Positions 1 through 13,129 of a stretch of DNA of 64,000 nt are shown here, piece after piece. Below the pieces are notes generated by a model. That model ran no database searches. It was not told the origin of the DNA and saw nothing but the letters and a program-made list of their open reading frames with translations. Position numbers and translations under genes: made by a program. The stretch comes from Verticillium longisporum (lineage: Eukaryota > Ascomycota > Sordariomycetes > Glomerellales > Plectosphaerellaceae): positions 2,170,001 through 2,234,000 of the forward strand of contig JAETXT010000005.1 in the NCBI GenBank assembly GCA_019188255.1. The letters run 5' to 3'. How positions within the stretch are numbered: position 1 is the stretch's first letter; every line of letters begins with the position of its first letter.

Positions 1-174
1 GAAAAAGTCGGCGATCCGTGTCAGGCAAACGCAAGGGACGTCGAAGTGTACGTAGTGACTGGAGACGGGCTGGCGGAAGACTGGCCAGCAGCAGGTCCAT
101 TAGTGTGGTATCGGTAGGCATACGCGTGTTGAGGGTGATTCCTGCGCCGCAATGAACAGCAAACCCGAGCGGAA

Positions 175-2193
175 TTAGATCTGGTTCGACTGCATGTCGC
201 ATTCGAAGTCGCCCGTAGCCTCACCAGCATACGCCAACTGTGCCCACACGCGCCAATGCAGTATACCAAGGTGCGCAAGTCTGGTGGCCATATCCTCAAC
301 ACCAGCGTCGTCGCGTCCGGATCCATCTGCGGAGCTGGCATCCCATGCGCGGCTGGAGCTAGGGCCTCGGCTGCCTGTAGCGACAGAGAACAGAGCGACG
401 CCGTTGAGACCTCGGTACTCGCGCATGCGTCGTTGGAGATCGGTCAAGAGGCGAGCGTTGAAGTGATCCTCTACTTCGCGGAAAAGGGAGCCGTGGACAT
501 CCGTGACGTGTGCGAGAAGCTTAGCCTCAAACGCGGGCAGCATATCTGAAGGGGCATTGGTGAACCGAAAAATCTGAATGGCCAGGGACGGAGCCATCGA
601 GGCCCATCGAGACTCGTGGCGGGAGGTTGGCGGCGATGTTTGAATGAGGGCGACGAGCGAGTTGTAAAGCTTGCGAGCCTTGGCCTGGGACTCATTTGGA
701 TCGGAGGTTGGGATGGCTTGGCTGGGGAGCACGAGAGACGAGCGAGGAGACGACGTGACCGAATCAGCCGAGCTGAAAGCCAGGCTTGAAGGCCGCGATC
801 CAGACGCCGGAGGCGTGTTGAAGTTGAAGTCGAAAGGGCTCGATGTCCTCGAGATGACGGGCTCCTCCTCCAGATGGGACGGGAATCCGTTGGACAGGGA
901 GTTGACAGTGCGGCTGACCCTCTCCAGTTCGTCGTACAGGCGCATACACACCTCGAGATTGACGGCGTCCAGCATGTCCGATCGCAATTTCAAAAATCGC
1001 TCCTCGTCGAAGACGAATGTGTTGGGAGCTTCCTTTTCGTAGACCGAAGGACGAATCAGGCGGCACAGGGCCTCGAAGAAGATGGCCGTCTCGCCAAAAG
1101 ACTGGGTTGCCGCTGGGGAAATGGTGCCGGCATAGCGACGTTCGGCATCACGATACCACTCCCTCGCGGGGCCGACATCGACCCGGCCTTGCTGGATTCT
1201 CTTGAAGAAGAAGCGCTGCTCAAAGTGAACAGTGTCTTCGATCAGAACAGGACGCAGGCATCGGATCTGGTGGTTGGCGACATCCAGCTTCATCGCCTCG
1301 AGTACCTCAAGCAGTCCACGCATACCCAGAACTAGCTCACCCATGTCGTTGTTTCGATTGCCGTTGCTGAGCTTCTCGTACATCCTATCGACCCACTCGT
1401 CGCGCATGGGAGCGCAGTGAGACTTGAGCACGCGAGAGAGCCAGGATGCCAGCTTCTCGAGATCGGCAATGCCCTTGTTAAACTGCTGCATCAGGAGCTC
1501 CACGTTCAGGCCCTCGTCCAAGTAGACTCGGTCCCTCACGGGCACAAGTGTCTGGATGATGTCCTTGACGGTTCGAAGAAGCTGGGGAAGGCACCAGTCG
1601 TCATTCTCGCCATGGATGGCATAGAATCCCTCACGGTCCATGACGAACATGATAAGTTGCTCTTGCAGGGTAGCCCAAAAATGCTCGGCCTTGACCTCCT
1701 TCCTCCTGCCCTTGTCTCCGTCCACGTTGGGTCTGAAATGAAGTTCGGGATCAAAGTTGATATCATGACGCAGCTTGGGATTGTGAATAATCTTGGACAC
1801 GTCGAGTTCGCTCAATGTTGCCTTGGTGACTGGGGGTTCCAAGGGAAGTGCTGGCCTGGTCCTGGTGGTGTGTGCATTTCCGAAGTAACTCTCGGCGCCC
1901 GTTGAGGGTGGTGTGCTCGAGTTGCTAGAACTGCTGGAGGCTGCCCTTGACATGGGGAGGCCTGCCGTGGGTGTGGGTGTGGCGGTGGTAGACGGGGGGT
2001 AGACTCCCCGCGGTAGGCCCTGCGGCGCCTGTGTGAACTGTGACTCCTCCTCGGGCTGCTGAGCAGGCTTCATGTTTGCTGCTTGGGTCTCTGTCTCTGG
2101 GGTCGGCTCGTTGTCGGTGCTAGCACGGGTCGAGGTCGACAGATGCCTCCTATTGCTCTCAATACCTCCACCAGCGCCCTGTTCGCTTGCCAT
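175..2193 (-). CDS. SOK1/Tcp11-family signalling protein
   Basis: Single-exon gene of 672 codons from the ATG at 2193; a second Met at 2073 is an alternative start. The frame is open back to 2478, but that N-terminal stretch is low-quality sequence like a leader. The N-terminus (about 110 residues) is disordered and rich in Ser, Thr and Pro. From about residue 120 the protein follows the fungal Tcp11 pattern: LSELDVSKIIHNPKLRHD, DDWCLPQLL, LASWLSRVLKSHCAPMRD, NHQIRCLRPVLIEDTV, then a Ser-rich insertion and a closing ILHWRVWAQLAY block. In yeast, Sok1 is a dosage suppressor of cAMP/PKA defects, so a role in cAMP-PKA signalling is likely (family knowledge). No intron is needed. A long pyrimidine-rich leader lies upstream on the coding strand. 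Identity is strong; the exact start is less sure. Confidence 0.9.
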   Translation of the reverse strand: MASEQGAGGGIESNRRHLSTSTRASTDNEPTPETETQAANMKPAQQPEEESQFTQAPQGLPRGVYPPSTTATPTPTAGLPMSRAASSSSSNSSTPPSTGAESYFGNAHTTRTRPALPLEPPVTKATLSELDVSKIIHNPKLRHDINFDPELHFRPNVDGDKGRRKEVKAEHFWATLQEQLIMFVMDREGFYAIHGENDDWCLPQLLRTVKDIIQTLVPVRDRVYLDEGLNVELLMQQFNKGIADLEKLASWLSRVLKSHCAPMRDEWVDRMYEKLSNGNRNNDMGELVLGMRGLLEVLEAMKLDVANHQIRCLRPVLIEDTVHFEQRFFFKRIQQGRVDVGPAREWYRDAERRYAGTISPAATQSFGETAIFFEALCRLIRPSVYEKEAPNTFVFDEERFLKLRSDMLDAVNLEVCMRLYDELERVSRTVNSLSNGFPSHLEEEPVISRTSSPFDFNFNTPPASGSRPSSLAFSSADSVTSSPRSSLVLPSQAIPTSDPNESQAKARKLYNSLVALIQTSPPTSRHESRWASMAPSLAIQIFRFTNAPSDMLPAFEAKLLAHVTDVHGSLFREVEDHFNARLLTDLQRRMREYRGLNGVALFSVATGSRGPSSSRAWDASSADGSGRDDAGVEDMATRLAHLGILHWRVWAQLAYAGEATGDFECDMQSNQI

Positions 2194-5100
2194 GACTCTG
2201 AGATGCCGGCTCGAATTGTGTTGTCGTCGTCTTCCTCCAATGATGCCTTGAGCGAATCTAGGTTCCAGAGTTGTCCAGGCGAGAAAGGGCAGAACGGAAT
2301 GTGTTCTGGAGCAAGATCTCAGGCAGTCCAAGGAATGTAAGATGAGGATGACGAGTGTAGCTGGTTTGGTCTTTGTGGTACGACGAAGAAAAAAAGTCAG
2401 CGAGCGGATCAAGCGAGCGGCAGGGCCCAAACAAGGAACTGCAACAACAAGGCCAGAAGCAAGCATGAACGATGCCAAGCCCCCCCGGGGTCAGAAAGCA
2501 AAGATGTCGTGTGCGGCACTCTGCTCCAAGGTTGATTAAAGTTGAGTGAGACGGGCGTGTGTCGGGCTTGTGATCTCGTGCAGGATGAACGGGTACCAGA
2601 ACGGGTGCTTGCAGCGAGTTGTACAAGAGGTGCCCGGGCGTCAGGCATATGCTTCGAGAGGCGGCAGAGGCGGCTCCGGTGTCGAGGGGGGGAGTGTGCA
2701 AGTTCGCAGGCTTCTCGATGGTCGGAAAGAGAACAAGATGCGATGCACAGAGAGCCAAGGGAGGCAGGGGGGATTAGGCGTGCAAAGAACAACTTACAAA
2801 GATACTTGTCTGGTCTTGTTGACCCGGGCAAGAAAGTCTAGTAGCAAGATGGGAAGCAAGAAAGGTTGGATGTGGGTGGCAGGAGTCGACAAAGATCACG
2901 ATCAACAGGTTGCGGCGTTGGGTCGTTGTTGGTGTGTTCCTCTGCTGGCTTGCGGGAGGAGGGTCGAAGAGTTGATTGGGGGTTGTTTGCAGCTGAAGAT
3001 GCAGGCGGACAGGAGGGGAGAAAAGGAAGGAGTGTCGACCAAGAAGGGAGGGACAAGCAGGGGCATGAGCAGGAGAGGAAGAGAGTAGAAGCTGAAGCTG
3101 GAGAGGAGTGTGGGTGTGGTATGGAAAGGAAAGAAGCGGCAGTGGTGCGCTAAGGATGGATTGAGGGTGCGCCAGTCAGGTAAGTGATGCTGGCCGGGAA
3201 AAGAAGAGGTCCAAGTTCAAGGGGAGGAGGCAATGGAGGGTGGGTCGTGGAAGGGGATTCCGAGGGGGGCGTGTGTGTGCGTGGGAAGGGGGGCCACCGT
3301 AGATCGTCTGGGATGGCTCAGGGAGGCGATGGAGGCGATGGAGGCAACGGGGGGGTGAGGACCTGGGAGAAGAAGGATGGGACGGCCGATGATCGATGGC
3401 CGCCTAAGGTATGCTAAAGCGGACGTGTGAGATTGGAGATTCAGGTACCGGAGAAAGATGGTGCCAAAGTGAGGTAAGGGGGGTGTGGGCGGGAGGTGGG
3501 CGGCCTACATGATGTTATGAAAGGGATAGCAGGTGCAGAACACGGGATTCCTCTTAATTTGACGGCAAAGGAGAGAGAGAGGAGCTACGGCACGTCCAAC
3601 ACCCAGCACAGCGCAGCGCAGCATTGAAAAAATAAAGTATAAAAGTTGAGGTGTGAGTGAGTTGCTGCAGGATGATGCGAGGCCCGTGACAAGACAAGGC
3701 AAGGGATTCAAGAGAGCCAGGACAGGGGAGCAAAAAGGACCTGAGGTAACAAGAGCATCACACACACACACGCACACACAAAGACTCCCGAAAGAACCAA
3801 GTACCTGTTGCTGCAGAACATGGGCCACGGCAAGGACCAAGGTACATCCCCCGAAATATGGTACTTGATGACAGTCAAGGCACTTGCGCTCGGGTTTTAG
3901 AACGAGGGGGTGGGGGGGTGTTAAGGGACGCAAGCCAAGTGGGGAGAGGGATCTTTGGGGGTTTGACGCTGCAATGGGAAGAAAGCACAGGGTGCCTGAA
4001 GGGGGCGGCGGGTGGAGGGGGTCTCAAAGGGGGGGAGATTGGTACCAATGCTGTTTATTAAAACCCACCTGTGTCTGACAATGTGGGCGTCGCTGCTTGC
4101 ATTGAATATGCTACCTACTTGCATTACCCGACCTAAATCATCCTCATCCCCCATCGATGGGGGAAAGCCCCAGCATCCTGCAAGGACATTACATGCCTAC
4201 CTAGGTATCAAGCCTAGGCACCACAGGTATTCCATATTCGGCTTCGCGGGGTGTCCATGCCATGTCCCACCTCAGTTCCAAGTCTCGGCCGTCCTTACTA
4301 TGGAAGACATGTCTACCTTACCTCTCATGCCTGACCGCCCCGTTCCGACTTAGCCCCAAGCCGACTGGGGCGGACAGGCCCCGTCTGGCCGGGAACTTTC
4401 CAGCGCACACGGGGGGCTACAGGCGCTGGAAGATGCCGCCAAGAAGCCGCCCTGGACACCGCTGGCCCGCCACTGCAGCTGCTAATGTACCCTGGGCCAG
4501 CTGGTTCCTCGCCGCCCGCCACCTATTTTCCACCTGGTCACCCATCCATCCATCCCTCTTGCCTCTCCGCTCCTAAAAGGTTGCCCCCCCTGCCCTGCGC
4601 CGGCCGGGCACGTCTGTCTCTTCCACAACACCACGAGTCAAGCAAACAACGGGGGGCGACCACCTGCGTCAGAGGGCGTACACTATTTATCGCCGGGGCC
4701 GCATCTCGATGCAATTGGCAAGTCGCCCCGAAGGCAGGAGGAAGACGCCTGACAGTCGGCCGGGCCTCTTAGGGCGGACACCGGACACCTGATGCCGCTG
4801 GTCAATGGCAATCCAGTGGAGCGTCCGAGCCATGGGCCCCAGACCTGCCTGGGTGTGGCTGGATGCGACGATGCGGTGGTTTTGCGGCGCGGCGCTCGAA
4901 CGGCTGGGCGAGCCCGGTGCGCAGGCATTCAATATCAATGCGGCGCATGCTCCCATGGAGATCTGTGCAGGATACGATGCAACGCAAGACACGACACGAC
5001 AAGACAAGACATGTCGCCAGAGGGCGCCCAACAGGCCCCAACAACAGCAACCGGGAGGATGGTGGCACTCCCAAAACAATAAACAAGCCCCCCGTCATTC

Positions 5101-6130
5101 AGCCATAGGCATGCCCACGATGCATCGTCAAATCTCCCTGGCTTCCTTTGCCGAATCGGCAGCGCAGGCTCGTATGACAACAGCACACAGAGGTCAAAAC
5201 GTCACGTCCAACTCGTAGCGAATGGAGAGTAGTGTGGATGGAGGGCGGAATACACCCAGAAAAAAGAAGATACCAGCATCGCCACAGCAGCGTGTTGGCT
5301 TGGGCTGCATTGTCCCTCGTACCCGCTTCCACCGCACGCACTCTGACTGCGTGTGTCGATTCATTGGCAGTAGTGAGGCATGGCAAGCGTCATCGTTGAT
5401 CACCTTTTCTTCCAAGGACGAGCGAGCCCTGCCTGAGTCGGGGGCCCTGCGGGCGAACGAGTCAAAACCACGGATCCCCGACTTTCCGATCGCCTCCGCC
5501 TTTTCCATCTCCTGGGCGCCGCGCTGCGCGACACTTGAGCCAGCTTCATCTCTAAGTTCCTTCCGCACTAGTGTAGCGTCGAAGAAATAAAGGGAAAAAA
5601 GGGCGGCGGTGGAGAGGGGAGGGGGGACTCACGACCTTTTTCTCTTTCGATTTCGGCTTCTAGTCTGGGACGGGCGCTCCGTCCCATTTCTTGCCCACCT
5701 CGACCCAAGGGTGCGCTCCGAACCAGGAGCGGCAAGGTGTGCTGCCTTGCCGTCCGCCGCCAGGACGAACGACCTTGCTTCCTCGGGGGTACCATTGGTA
5801 TCATCGCTAGCCTGGGTCTAGAAAAAGGAAGGAAGAGACGGTTTTGGGTGGAAATGGCAATGGGGGTGCCGCTGCCCGTCTGGTCGGTACGAGCAAGGGT
5901 GTTTTTGGCACACCTTCTTACGTCAGGGGGTTCAATCTCGTTCGGGCCTCACCAGTAAGCATGTTCTGGAATGTCGATGCATTCAGCTGGGTGCGTCGAC
6001 TTGCTTGCCGACGGGTGATCTCGTCGGTGAGTTGCCACCGGTCGCCGCGTCTGCATCCGCATCGGCGCCCGAGTCTGCAAGAGAGCCTGTCGGGAGGTGA
6101 GAGGGGAAGAGAAAAAAAAAACTAGCCAGC
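2194..6130 (-). promoter_or_regulatory. Pyrimidine-rich upstream region of the SOK1-like gene
   Basis: About 3.9 kb without a convincing coding frame. Between roughly 2600 and 4050 the plus strand is strongly purine-rich (G and A runs), so the coding strand of the SOK1-like gene is C/T-rich, as in long promoters and leaders of Sordariomycete regulatory genes. A CA microsatellite (3758-3781) and an exact TACCTAGGTA palindrome (4198-4207) are inside. Leader introns are possible but I could not fix any. Short open frames here have no recognisable domain. Confidence 0.5.
3758..3781. repeat. CA dinucleotide microsatellite
   Basis: About eleven CA units, interrupted once by CG. It lies in the spacer upstream of the SOK1-like gene. 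Confidence 0.9.
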
Positions 6131-9100
6131 TTGGCCTGCATTGACCGACTATCCTGGATGACTCGTCCTTTGCAGAAGTCAGCAGCGATAATTCGCCCGT
6201 CATACAGTAGCAGCAGCAGCAGCAGCTACAACAGGTGGCAGCCACTGCATGCTGCGTCAAGGAACAGTCGCATGCTCTTCACCCACCACCACACAAAAAC
6301 AACAGCGGTGAGTGTTGACCGAGCACACATCGTTCAGTCATTGCGATGAAATCGTTTCAACGTGTTGGGGGCGATGGCTGAACCTCCCCCTTCCCCCCAC
6401 TCCTCCTCTCCTATCCCATGCATCAATCGAGGCACACTTGCGAGGGTTCTACTTGCACTCGCAATTACGCTACTTTGCCCTGTCTAGACCCTTGAGCCGC
6501 CTCGCTCCGGAATCGGGTTAGAGGCAAGCCTAGTCCGAGTCGCTGGGATCCTTGCGCCCATGCGCCCCTGCAGCCATGCGACATGTGGCCTGGCACCTGG
6601 GTTGGCATCAGGGCCATGGTGGAGACTTTTGGCGGCAAGGCGAGGCAAGGGCAAGGGCAAACGAGCGAACGATGGGTTGTGTTCTGGTGGGGGGAGGGTG
6701 GAGCCAATACAAGTTCCTGGACCCAGTCCCTGCATGGAACAGGCATTCAATGAATCCCCTAATATGGAAAGCTACTGCTCTACCGTGGGCAAGTGGGTAA
6801 GTGGGTAAGTACGGCGTAGTATTAGCAGTTGCACCTTCCTTCCCATCAACCATCAGGAGGAGCTCTGAAAACCATCTTGCAACTATCGTAGCCTGCTTCC
6901 CATCAATATCGTGAATCTTCACCACCTTCAGTGACACTGTGCATAAAGCCTGACCAGAAGGCAGCAATGGGGAAGGAGGTGCCACAGCAGACATGGTTTG
7001 CAAGCCTTTTCTGAATCACCCACCACGCGAACAAATTGCAGCACACGCAGCAGGCCCGCCCGCTTGATTTCAATCTGCCCATCCCTCCACACCTCAACCT
7101 CTCACTGCCTCACACCGCGTTGTGTCGCTCTCCCACCAGCGCCGGGAAACAAGTTCATGGCCCGTAGCTTGAACGCCTCACAACACTTCTACTCTGCAGC
7201 TCAGCCATCATCACTGCCACTCGCGTAGCCGGACAAGCTGAGCTGAATACGGGGCTACGTGACCTGACCCCGCCAGGTCCACAGCGATGCACCAGCTACA
7301 ATAGTCGGAGCAGAGCGGGCGCAATGCAGTAGCAGCGACGTTCACCACCGATCACATCGGGGCCAGACAAAGGCGCCAGTCATTTCGCGAACCCCGAAAG
7401 GCTTCTTCTTTCACTCTCGACGAAGGTTTAGCAGGAGGTGCTTCCGCCTCCGGGCTCGTGCTGAAAACTTGCCCTTTATCGGCACACAAGCAAAGAATGA
7501 CCTCAGCGCCGCCGCCTTCTCGACATCCACCATGCCTCGCCGCCGTCGCCGGGAACACGCGTCGCAGCCTTCCCGCTGGCGTTCAGGGGCGAGCCACCAC
7601 TCATCGACCGGCCTTGCCATCTCGAGAGCTAACATACACACGAGACGGCTTGTTCCTTGACATACCATGTGGCCGGATGACGAGCTCCTAGTTGGGCACC
7701 AGCGCCGTGGTCTGTTCGCCATCGCCCCCCCGGGGTGCGGGCAACCAAGGCGAAGATGACCCTCGCATGCTGCGCACGAAACCACATCACCACAAGATCC
7801 GAAGATGAGGCTGCGACACATATGACCTGTTTCGACAAGCCTATCGATGCTTTTGCTGCTGTGATTGCTGATGCCCCTCCCCCCTTGCACCGCCCCCCCA
7901 ACCCCTCGACGACGAAGGATGCGACGATTAGACGGTTGGACCCTGTCCGTCTGAGCTTCCTCCGCCATTGAAACGTGCTGTGGCCGCCCAGGCCAGTGTG
8001 CAGTGGCCCAGATTGGCAAATACGAACAGAAGCCACCAGCATGCTGCTGCAAGGTTGGTGGTATGCAAATTAGGGTCGTCTACCCCAACCAAAGCAACAG
8101 GAGCCACGATGCCATCACATCAACACCAGTCGCATGCTAAGTGCCAATGGCGGCGTCTACGGCGCCATCATGATCACGGATATGTACATACCGACCTGCG
8201 CCACACCGAGCGCCGCAGCGCTCGCGACGACAATCGATCCCATCTTCTGCATCCGGCGATAGCTCACTCGCTTCCGGCCTTCCGTGTCACGACTACCAGC
8301 ATGGGACGAAAGCCAGTTCACCGCTTATCCTGCTGTCTTGTTGCCCTTTCCTCGAGACGACTACTGCTACCCGGCTTGGTTCAATCGGTCTGATTGAGGC
8401 AGTCTTTGTGTCAATGTCGCTCGAGACCCTAAGCCCGCACCTGGTTCAATCGATAATTGTGGTGATCTCAATCAGACATGATCCGAGTCAGCTAATACGT
8501 GTCGGGCAAAGCCGACATTAATCATGCGCCTCTGTCATTACACTGGGAGTCAGCAGAGCGGCCTGCCCACCGACAGAAGCTGCCGAGAACCTATTGATTT
8601 TTGGGCTTGGCCGATCCGTCGAGGGAGGCCAGGGCATTGCACAGGGTGTTCTTCGCTAGCCAAGAAGACTACTGTAACACTGTCATGCAGACGCAATGCC
8701 ACTTGGTCCAGTATCATGCTTCGAACCCGCCCACTACCGCCTCACTGATCACGCCCATCGCACGATTGACCGACAAAGCCGATCAACTTCCCCGCGGGAC
8801 AACTTTCGATGGTGACAGCAAATCAGTCACATTACCAACTCGTCCCCCAATGGCATCTTCATGACAAGTCGCTGCAGTGCGCTGCACTACGACGTACGCA
8901 CCTTCATCACCGCCATTGCTGTTATCGACCGTCCGCCCACGGGCGGCTAGCTCGGGAAGTGGACTAAAATAAAAAGAAGCTGATCAGAAGACGGCAATCA
9001 TGGCCGTCGATCTCGTACTTGTCAGCCAGCAACCCTTGATTGTTCCTTCCCCCCCCCCCCACCAAAACATTTTCTGGGGGGCCAGGACCCCTTGCTTCCC

Positions 9101-12100
9101 GCGACGATGATACTTGTGACAGCAGCACGCTGCACGCCGCGGCCGTGTTCTGGACCGCCCGGCCGATGCTCAAGGGCCTTCTGTAATCAATCCCCTGCGT
9201 TGTGGCAACTTGATGCGGCTCACCTCCGAGCGCGATGCTCACCTGGTCCACAAAGTTCCGGTCGAGCCCCTCACCAACTTCTTTCACGAGACTGTTTCAA
9301 GAGTGCGCACTCCTGTCTCCTGCGTTCTCAGGCCCGCTGGGTCGGCGAACAGAGTGTTCCAGGTTGGAAGCTTTTCTGGGGCTTCTAGAACGTCCCATGT
9401 TTGAGCCGAGGCAGGCGCCAACGCTCTTTTGTTCGGCGTCCTCCCCTGTTCCGGGTGCTTTCCCAGGCGTGTTGCGAGAGAAATGCTCTGACTTTTCTTT
9501 GTTGCTGGAGAATGGCGAGACGTCAGTCACTCCAAATGCCGCAGTAGTGCAGCCACTAGGTTAACTTGTCGATTAATGGGTGCATCCTTCATACAAATAT
9601 TCGTGTCAGCGCGAAGCCTACTCCAGGGGCCTGTCATTTCGACCGACAGCCACATTGCTTTGTCGAAGATCGGCATTACGCCGATGTCACTTGATTGGCG
9701 GGGGCATTGGGCCGCTCAAGACCTGTTGGAGGGCAACTCGAGGCTCAACGAGAGCATATCGTGTCTCTCTCTTCCATCCCGCGCGAGGCGGCACTTAGAT
9801 GCAGTGTTTGATTTGACAAGGCACCGTGTCCCCTGGGGATCCCCGGCACTGACCAATCGCTCGCGAGCGAAACTTCCGTCGGGTGAGGGCTCATCCCATT
9901 GCATCTGTCTTGAACTTGGGAATGGGGTGTGAGTGGCTCGCCCTGTTTCCTTGCCTCTGGTGATAGCCTCGAGTATGACAACAGAGGGACTTTCCGTTGA
10001 GCCCGGCCTGGCGGCGAGGCGGAACCTCCGCGCCGGGTTTAGTGGGTTCTTGATCTGGTATGGCGATCGACAAGCTCGATGGACCATGTCTCACGGCGAC
10101 AGCGATGGGAACTGATGGCTAAGTCTCCCGAGGCGCAGCATGGTCAGCTGCGAAGGTGCAGTGCAAAGCTGAGGTTTGTTGGATGGCGACGGGACTGATG
10201 CGAGAGCATGTTTGGCGCACGCTATCGAGCCTGAGCAGCAGCGCCGGTGCGTTTGCTCGTTGCTCGACGTAACCACCAAGGTTTAACGTGGTAAATTTTG
10301 CCGGGCGAATGCGCCCGTGGGCGGAGATGACCGACGATCAGGAGCACCCGGAAAATGTTGACTGCCGAAGTGACCACACAGGGCCTCTTATCGACTTGGC
10401 GCCAAAGTATCGTAGGATCGCAAGTTCGAAAGCAACAGATCTGAGTCAATCGCGTGCTGATCGCGATGTGACGCCCAACAAGACTCGCGGGGCGAAAAGC
10501 TCCCAACCTCGGCCATCATGTGAGCACGTGTTATTGGTCTGAAGTCCCAGCACGCTGGAAGCCTCAAGAAAGAATAGAAGTCGTCATTCTCTTGTCATGG
10601 AGTGATCGACCATTTTGTGTGTCGCGGGTGCTTGGACCCTGCTTTGCCCAGCATCGGCTCCGAGTGCCGAGTGTCGGCTTCGACCGTCCCGGACCAGCCA
10701 GCAGCACCCTTACCCTTTGAGCTGATCAGACGTTGACGTCTGGTTTGCTGTCTGGTGAGATTTCGCCCTTAACGTACATGCAATTCGGGATGGAAGGGCT
10801 GGGGCCCTGTGCCGTGAAACATCCGCCGTCTTTCCCAATCTCTTGTTTCGAGATTGGGACGTGGGTAAGGGGGGTGTTATGGGTATTTGGTATGGTAGGA
10901 GGGCACAGCTATTTGTCATGGTCAGTCCTGTATTTTTGTTGTTGAATAGCTCGACATTATTTTATGTCAATGTGTTGAGACGGCTGATATGTGAGATATC
11001 TTGAGATCATTGACGATATGGCCCAAGAGGCTTGGTTCTCTGCTTCCATTTCCAGGTGCAAATTATCCTCGATGGGTGAACCTTCATCGTGCTTTGGGGA
11101 TGTTATGGCAATTGCGTTCCCTCGGCTTGAGGAGAGGAATGGTGCGACTGCTGGGATTGGGAGACTTTTGTCTGCCGTGGTCATAATGTTGCTCCTCGGC
11201 GCCACAGCTGTTCCTCTCGCCTTGGAGTGAACTGTGAAGGCCCCGTACCAAGTGGTCACTAGTAACCTGGCAGATTAAGTCCATGGGAATGTCTCTCAAA
11301 AGGGATGACACTTTCACTGGAGTCACAGGTCAGTCTCGCATTATCTGAGGGGCTAGCAGTGAATTACCGAGATTCAGGGGCTTTAGATATTTTGATAGAA
11401 TAAACCAAAGGCAGGATGATATTGGCCAAGATGGCAAACGTAAGCACATATGGTCCTCTACAGAGAGGGAAAATACTACACAGCCACATGATGGCGGTGG
11501 TCGTTCATTGCGATTCCGGACGGACTTGAAAGACTTGGATTTCGCAATACTCATCTGGTCCACCAGAGTTCGTAGTCTACTGCTGAAGCAGCCTTTCCAG
11601 CGGATGCAGTGCCAGGAATCTGTCTTCCGAATGCGTGCTATATCAAATGGTTGAGTCGGTATCATGAGTTGTATCACGCCATTCAAGGTCATTTTGCGAA
11701 CCTCTGCTACTCTGCTCCGCTTGAGTTATGGTAGCTCGAAGGAGGAGCTTTACCGACTTCGGTATTCAAGTGGTGTATTCGACGTATGGACAATCAAGAG
11801 GCAATTACGGTCCTGGAATAGACTGCACGTATTCCTACGACGCATATTCATGCAATTTAATTCATATCGCATGCTGTATCTTAGACAAGGCTCTCTGCCA
11901 TCGTCTGTGTATCAATGTCAACTCGGCAGTATTCAATTATACACGTTGTTCATGATGACATGGAAATTTCCAAGGATAAACACAGTATTTGCATCAATTC
12001 AATGCAGTGGAATCCAAACTAGGACCCAATACAAAGCTTCATAGGCTGACCTCCCACGAGCATGTTTGGAACGGTGACCGCCTCTCACCAGCCTCGATCG

Positions 12101-13129
12101 GATGAGGGCCAAAGGCTCAAGCCCAAGGCGGACTTGGAGCTGGGCGTCCGTTTTTCAAAGAAATAACGTGTGTGCCTAGCTCTGCCGAGGAATCTTCTTC
12201 AGCTGGAAAGAGCTTGAATCCAGTGGCGAGATGATCTGGCTCTCAGGGCTCATGAGTCCGTCCTCCAGCCCATCTCATCTGCAAGTTCATCGCCTTCCTA
12301 GTGTTGGAACGATTGTGTGACCATCACTGTTACTGCACTAATCACGCTTTCAATTTGACTCTCGCTGTGGCGTTTTATAGCATCGAGTTGCTTATTTCTT
12401 TTGAGATGACCAGACGCGACGGCGATTCTCTAGATGTGTCCGAAGTGCCGGCTCACGCGTATTACTTGACGGGAAACGAGCACGGCCCAGTAACAATCGA
12501 AGAAGTAATACTTGAATAATTTCGTTCGACAGCATTTGATCAAGCTTTGCTGTTTTAAGGTCAGTCTGGCGTTGCGCGCTTCGACTCTAAGCTCGCGGAT
12601 TGGACTCCAGTCAAGAACCCTTGTTTGATGGAGATCTGTCAACGCGATGAACTACCTTGTTTGAAAACTAGGCTTCGCCTTCTGGTACTTGGAAGAGTAC
12701 ACAACATGATAACAATGTTGACCTTCAAGCCCTTTAGCAGCTCGACCAACCCCTCCTCTTGTCGTGTCTGTAGCTTTCTTCTTCGCGGCCGCCATTCACC
12801 CGCCCAACAATCGCTTACCCCGCCATGGAAGAAATGCTCAAAGTCCAGTGACATCAAGCCCGCGGCCGATCATCATGGCAATACTTGGTAGACATCCGTA
12901 AAAGGCGATTCTTCCGGGTGGAGCAGATTGCTCCAGGCCCAGGGATCCTTCGCGCAGCCGGCCTAGAACAGCAGGGGGTTCAATTCCTTCCTCCTCACGA
13001 TTTGCCTCTTTCAATCGACGAGAAAACACGATATATGGAGCGGTAAAGAACCATACACCATGTCCTCGCACAGACAGCCTTCGCCGTCTGTTTTCCCAAC
13101 CCAGACAGCAGCTCTCCGATCGGCCCATC
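6131..13129. other. 7-kb gene-poor spacer of ordinary base composition
   Basis: I see no frame with domain-like content or credible exon structure on either strand. Open frames up to 213 codons (for example 7411-8052 minus) are rich in Arg, Cys and His and look like chance frames in GC-rich DNA. An AGC triplet run lies at about 6207-6226 and a C-run near 9049-9060. The part from about 11660 to 12020 is noticeably more AT-rich and could be an old repeat fragment. A lineage-specific small gene or non-coding RNA cannot be excluded without transcript data. Confidence 0.5.
6207..6226. repeat. AGC trinucleotide run
   Basis: About six AGC units in non-coding sequence. Confidence 0.85.

Noticed and set aside
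2194..2478. N-terminal extension of 95 codons on the SOK1-like protein
   Set aside because: Open by chance. The sequence is Leu/Arg/Thr-rich without family similarity, and the Met at 2193 has a better context.
7411..8052. Minus-strand open frame of 213 codons in the gene-poor spacer
   Set aside because: Arg/Cys/His-rich with no domain, overlapped by other chance frames in the same stretch.
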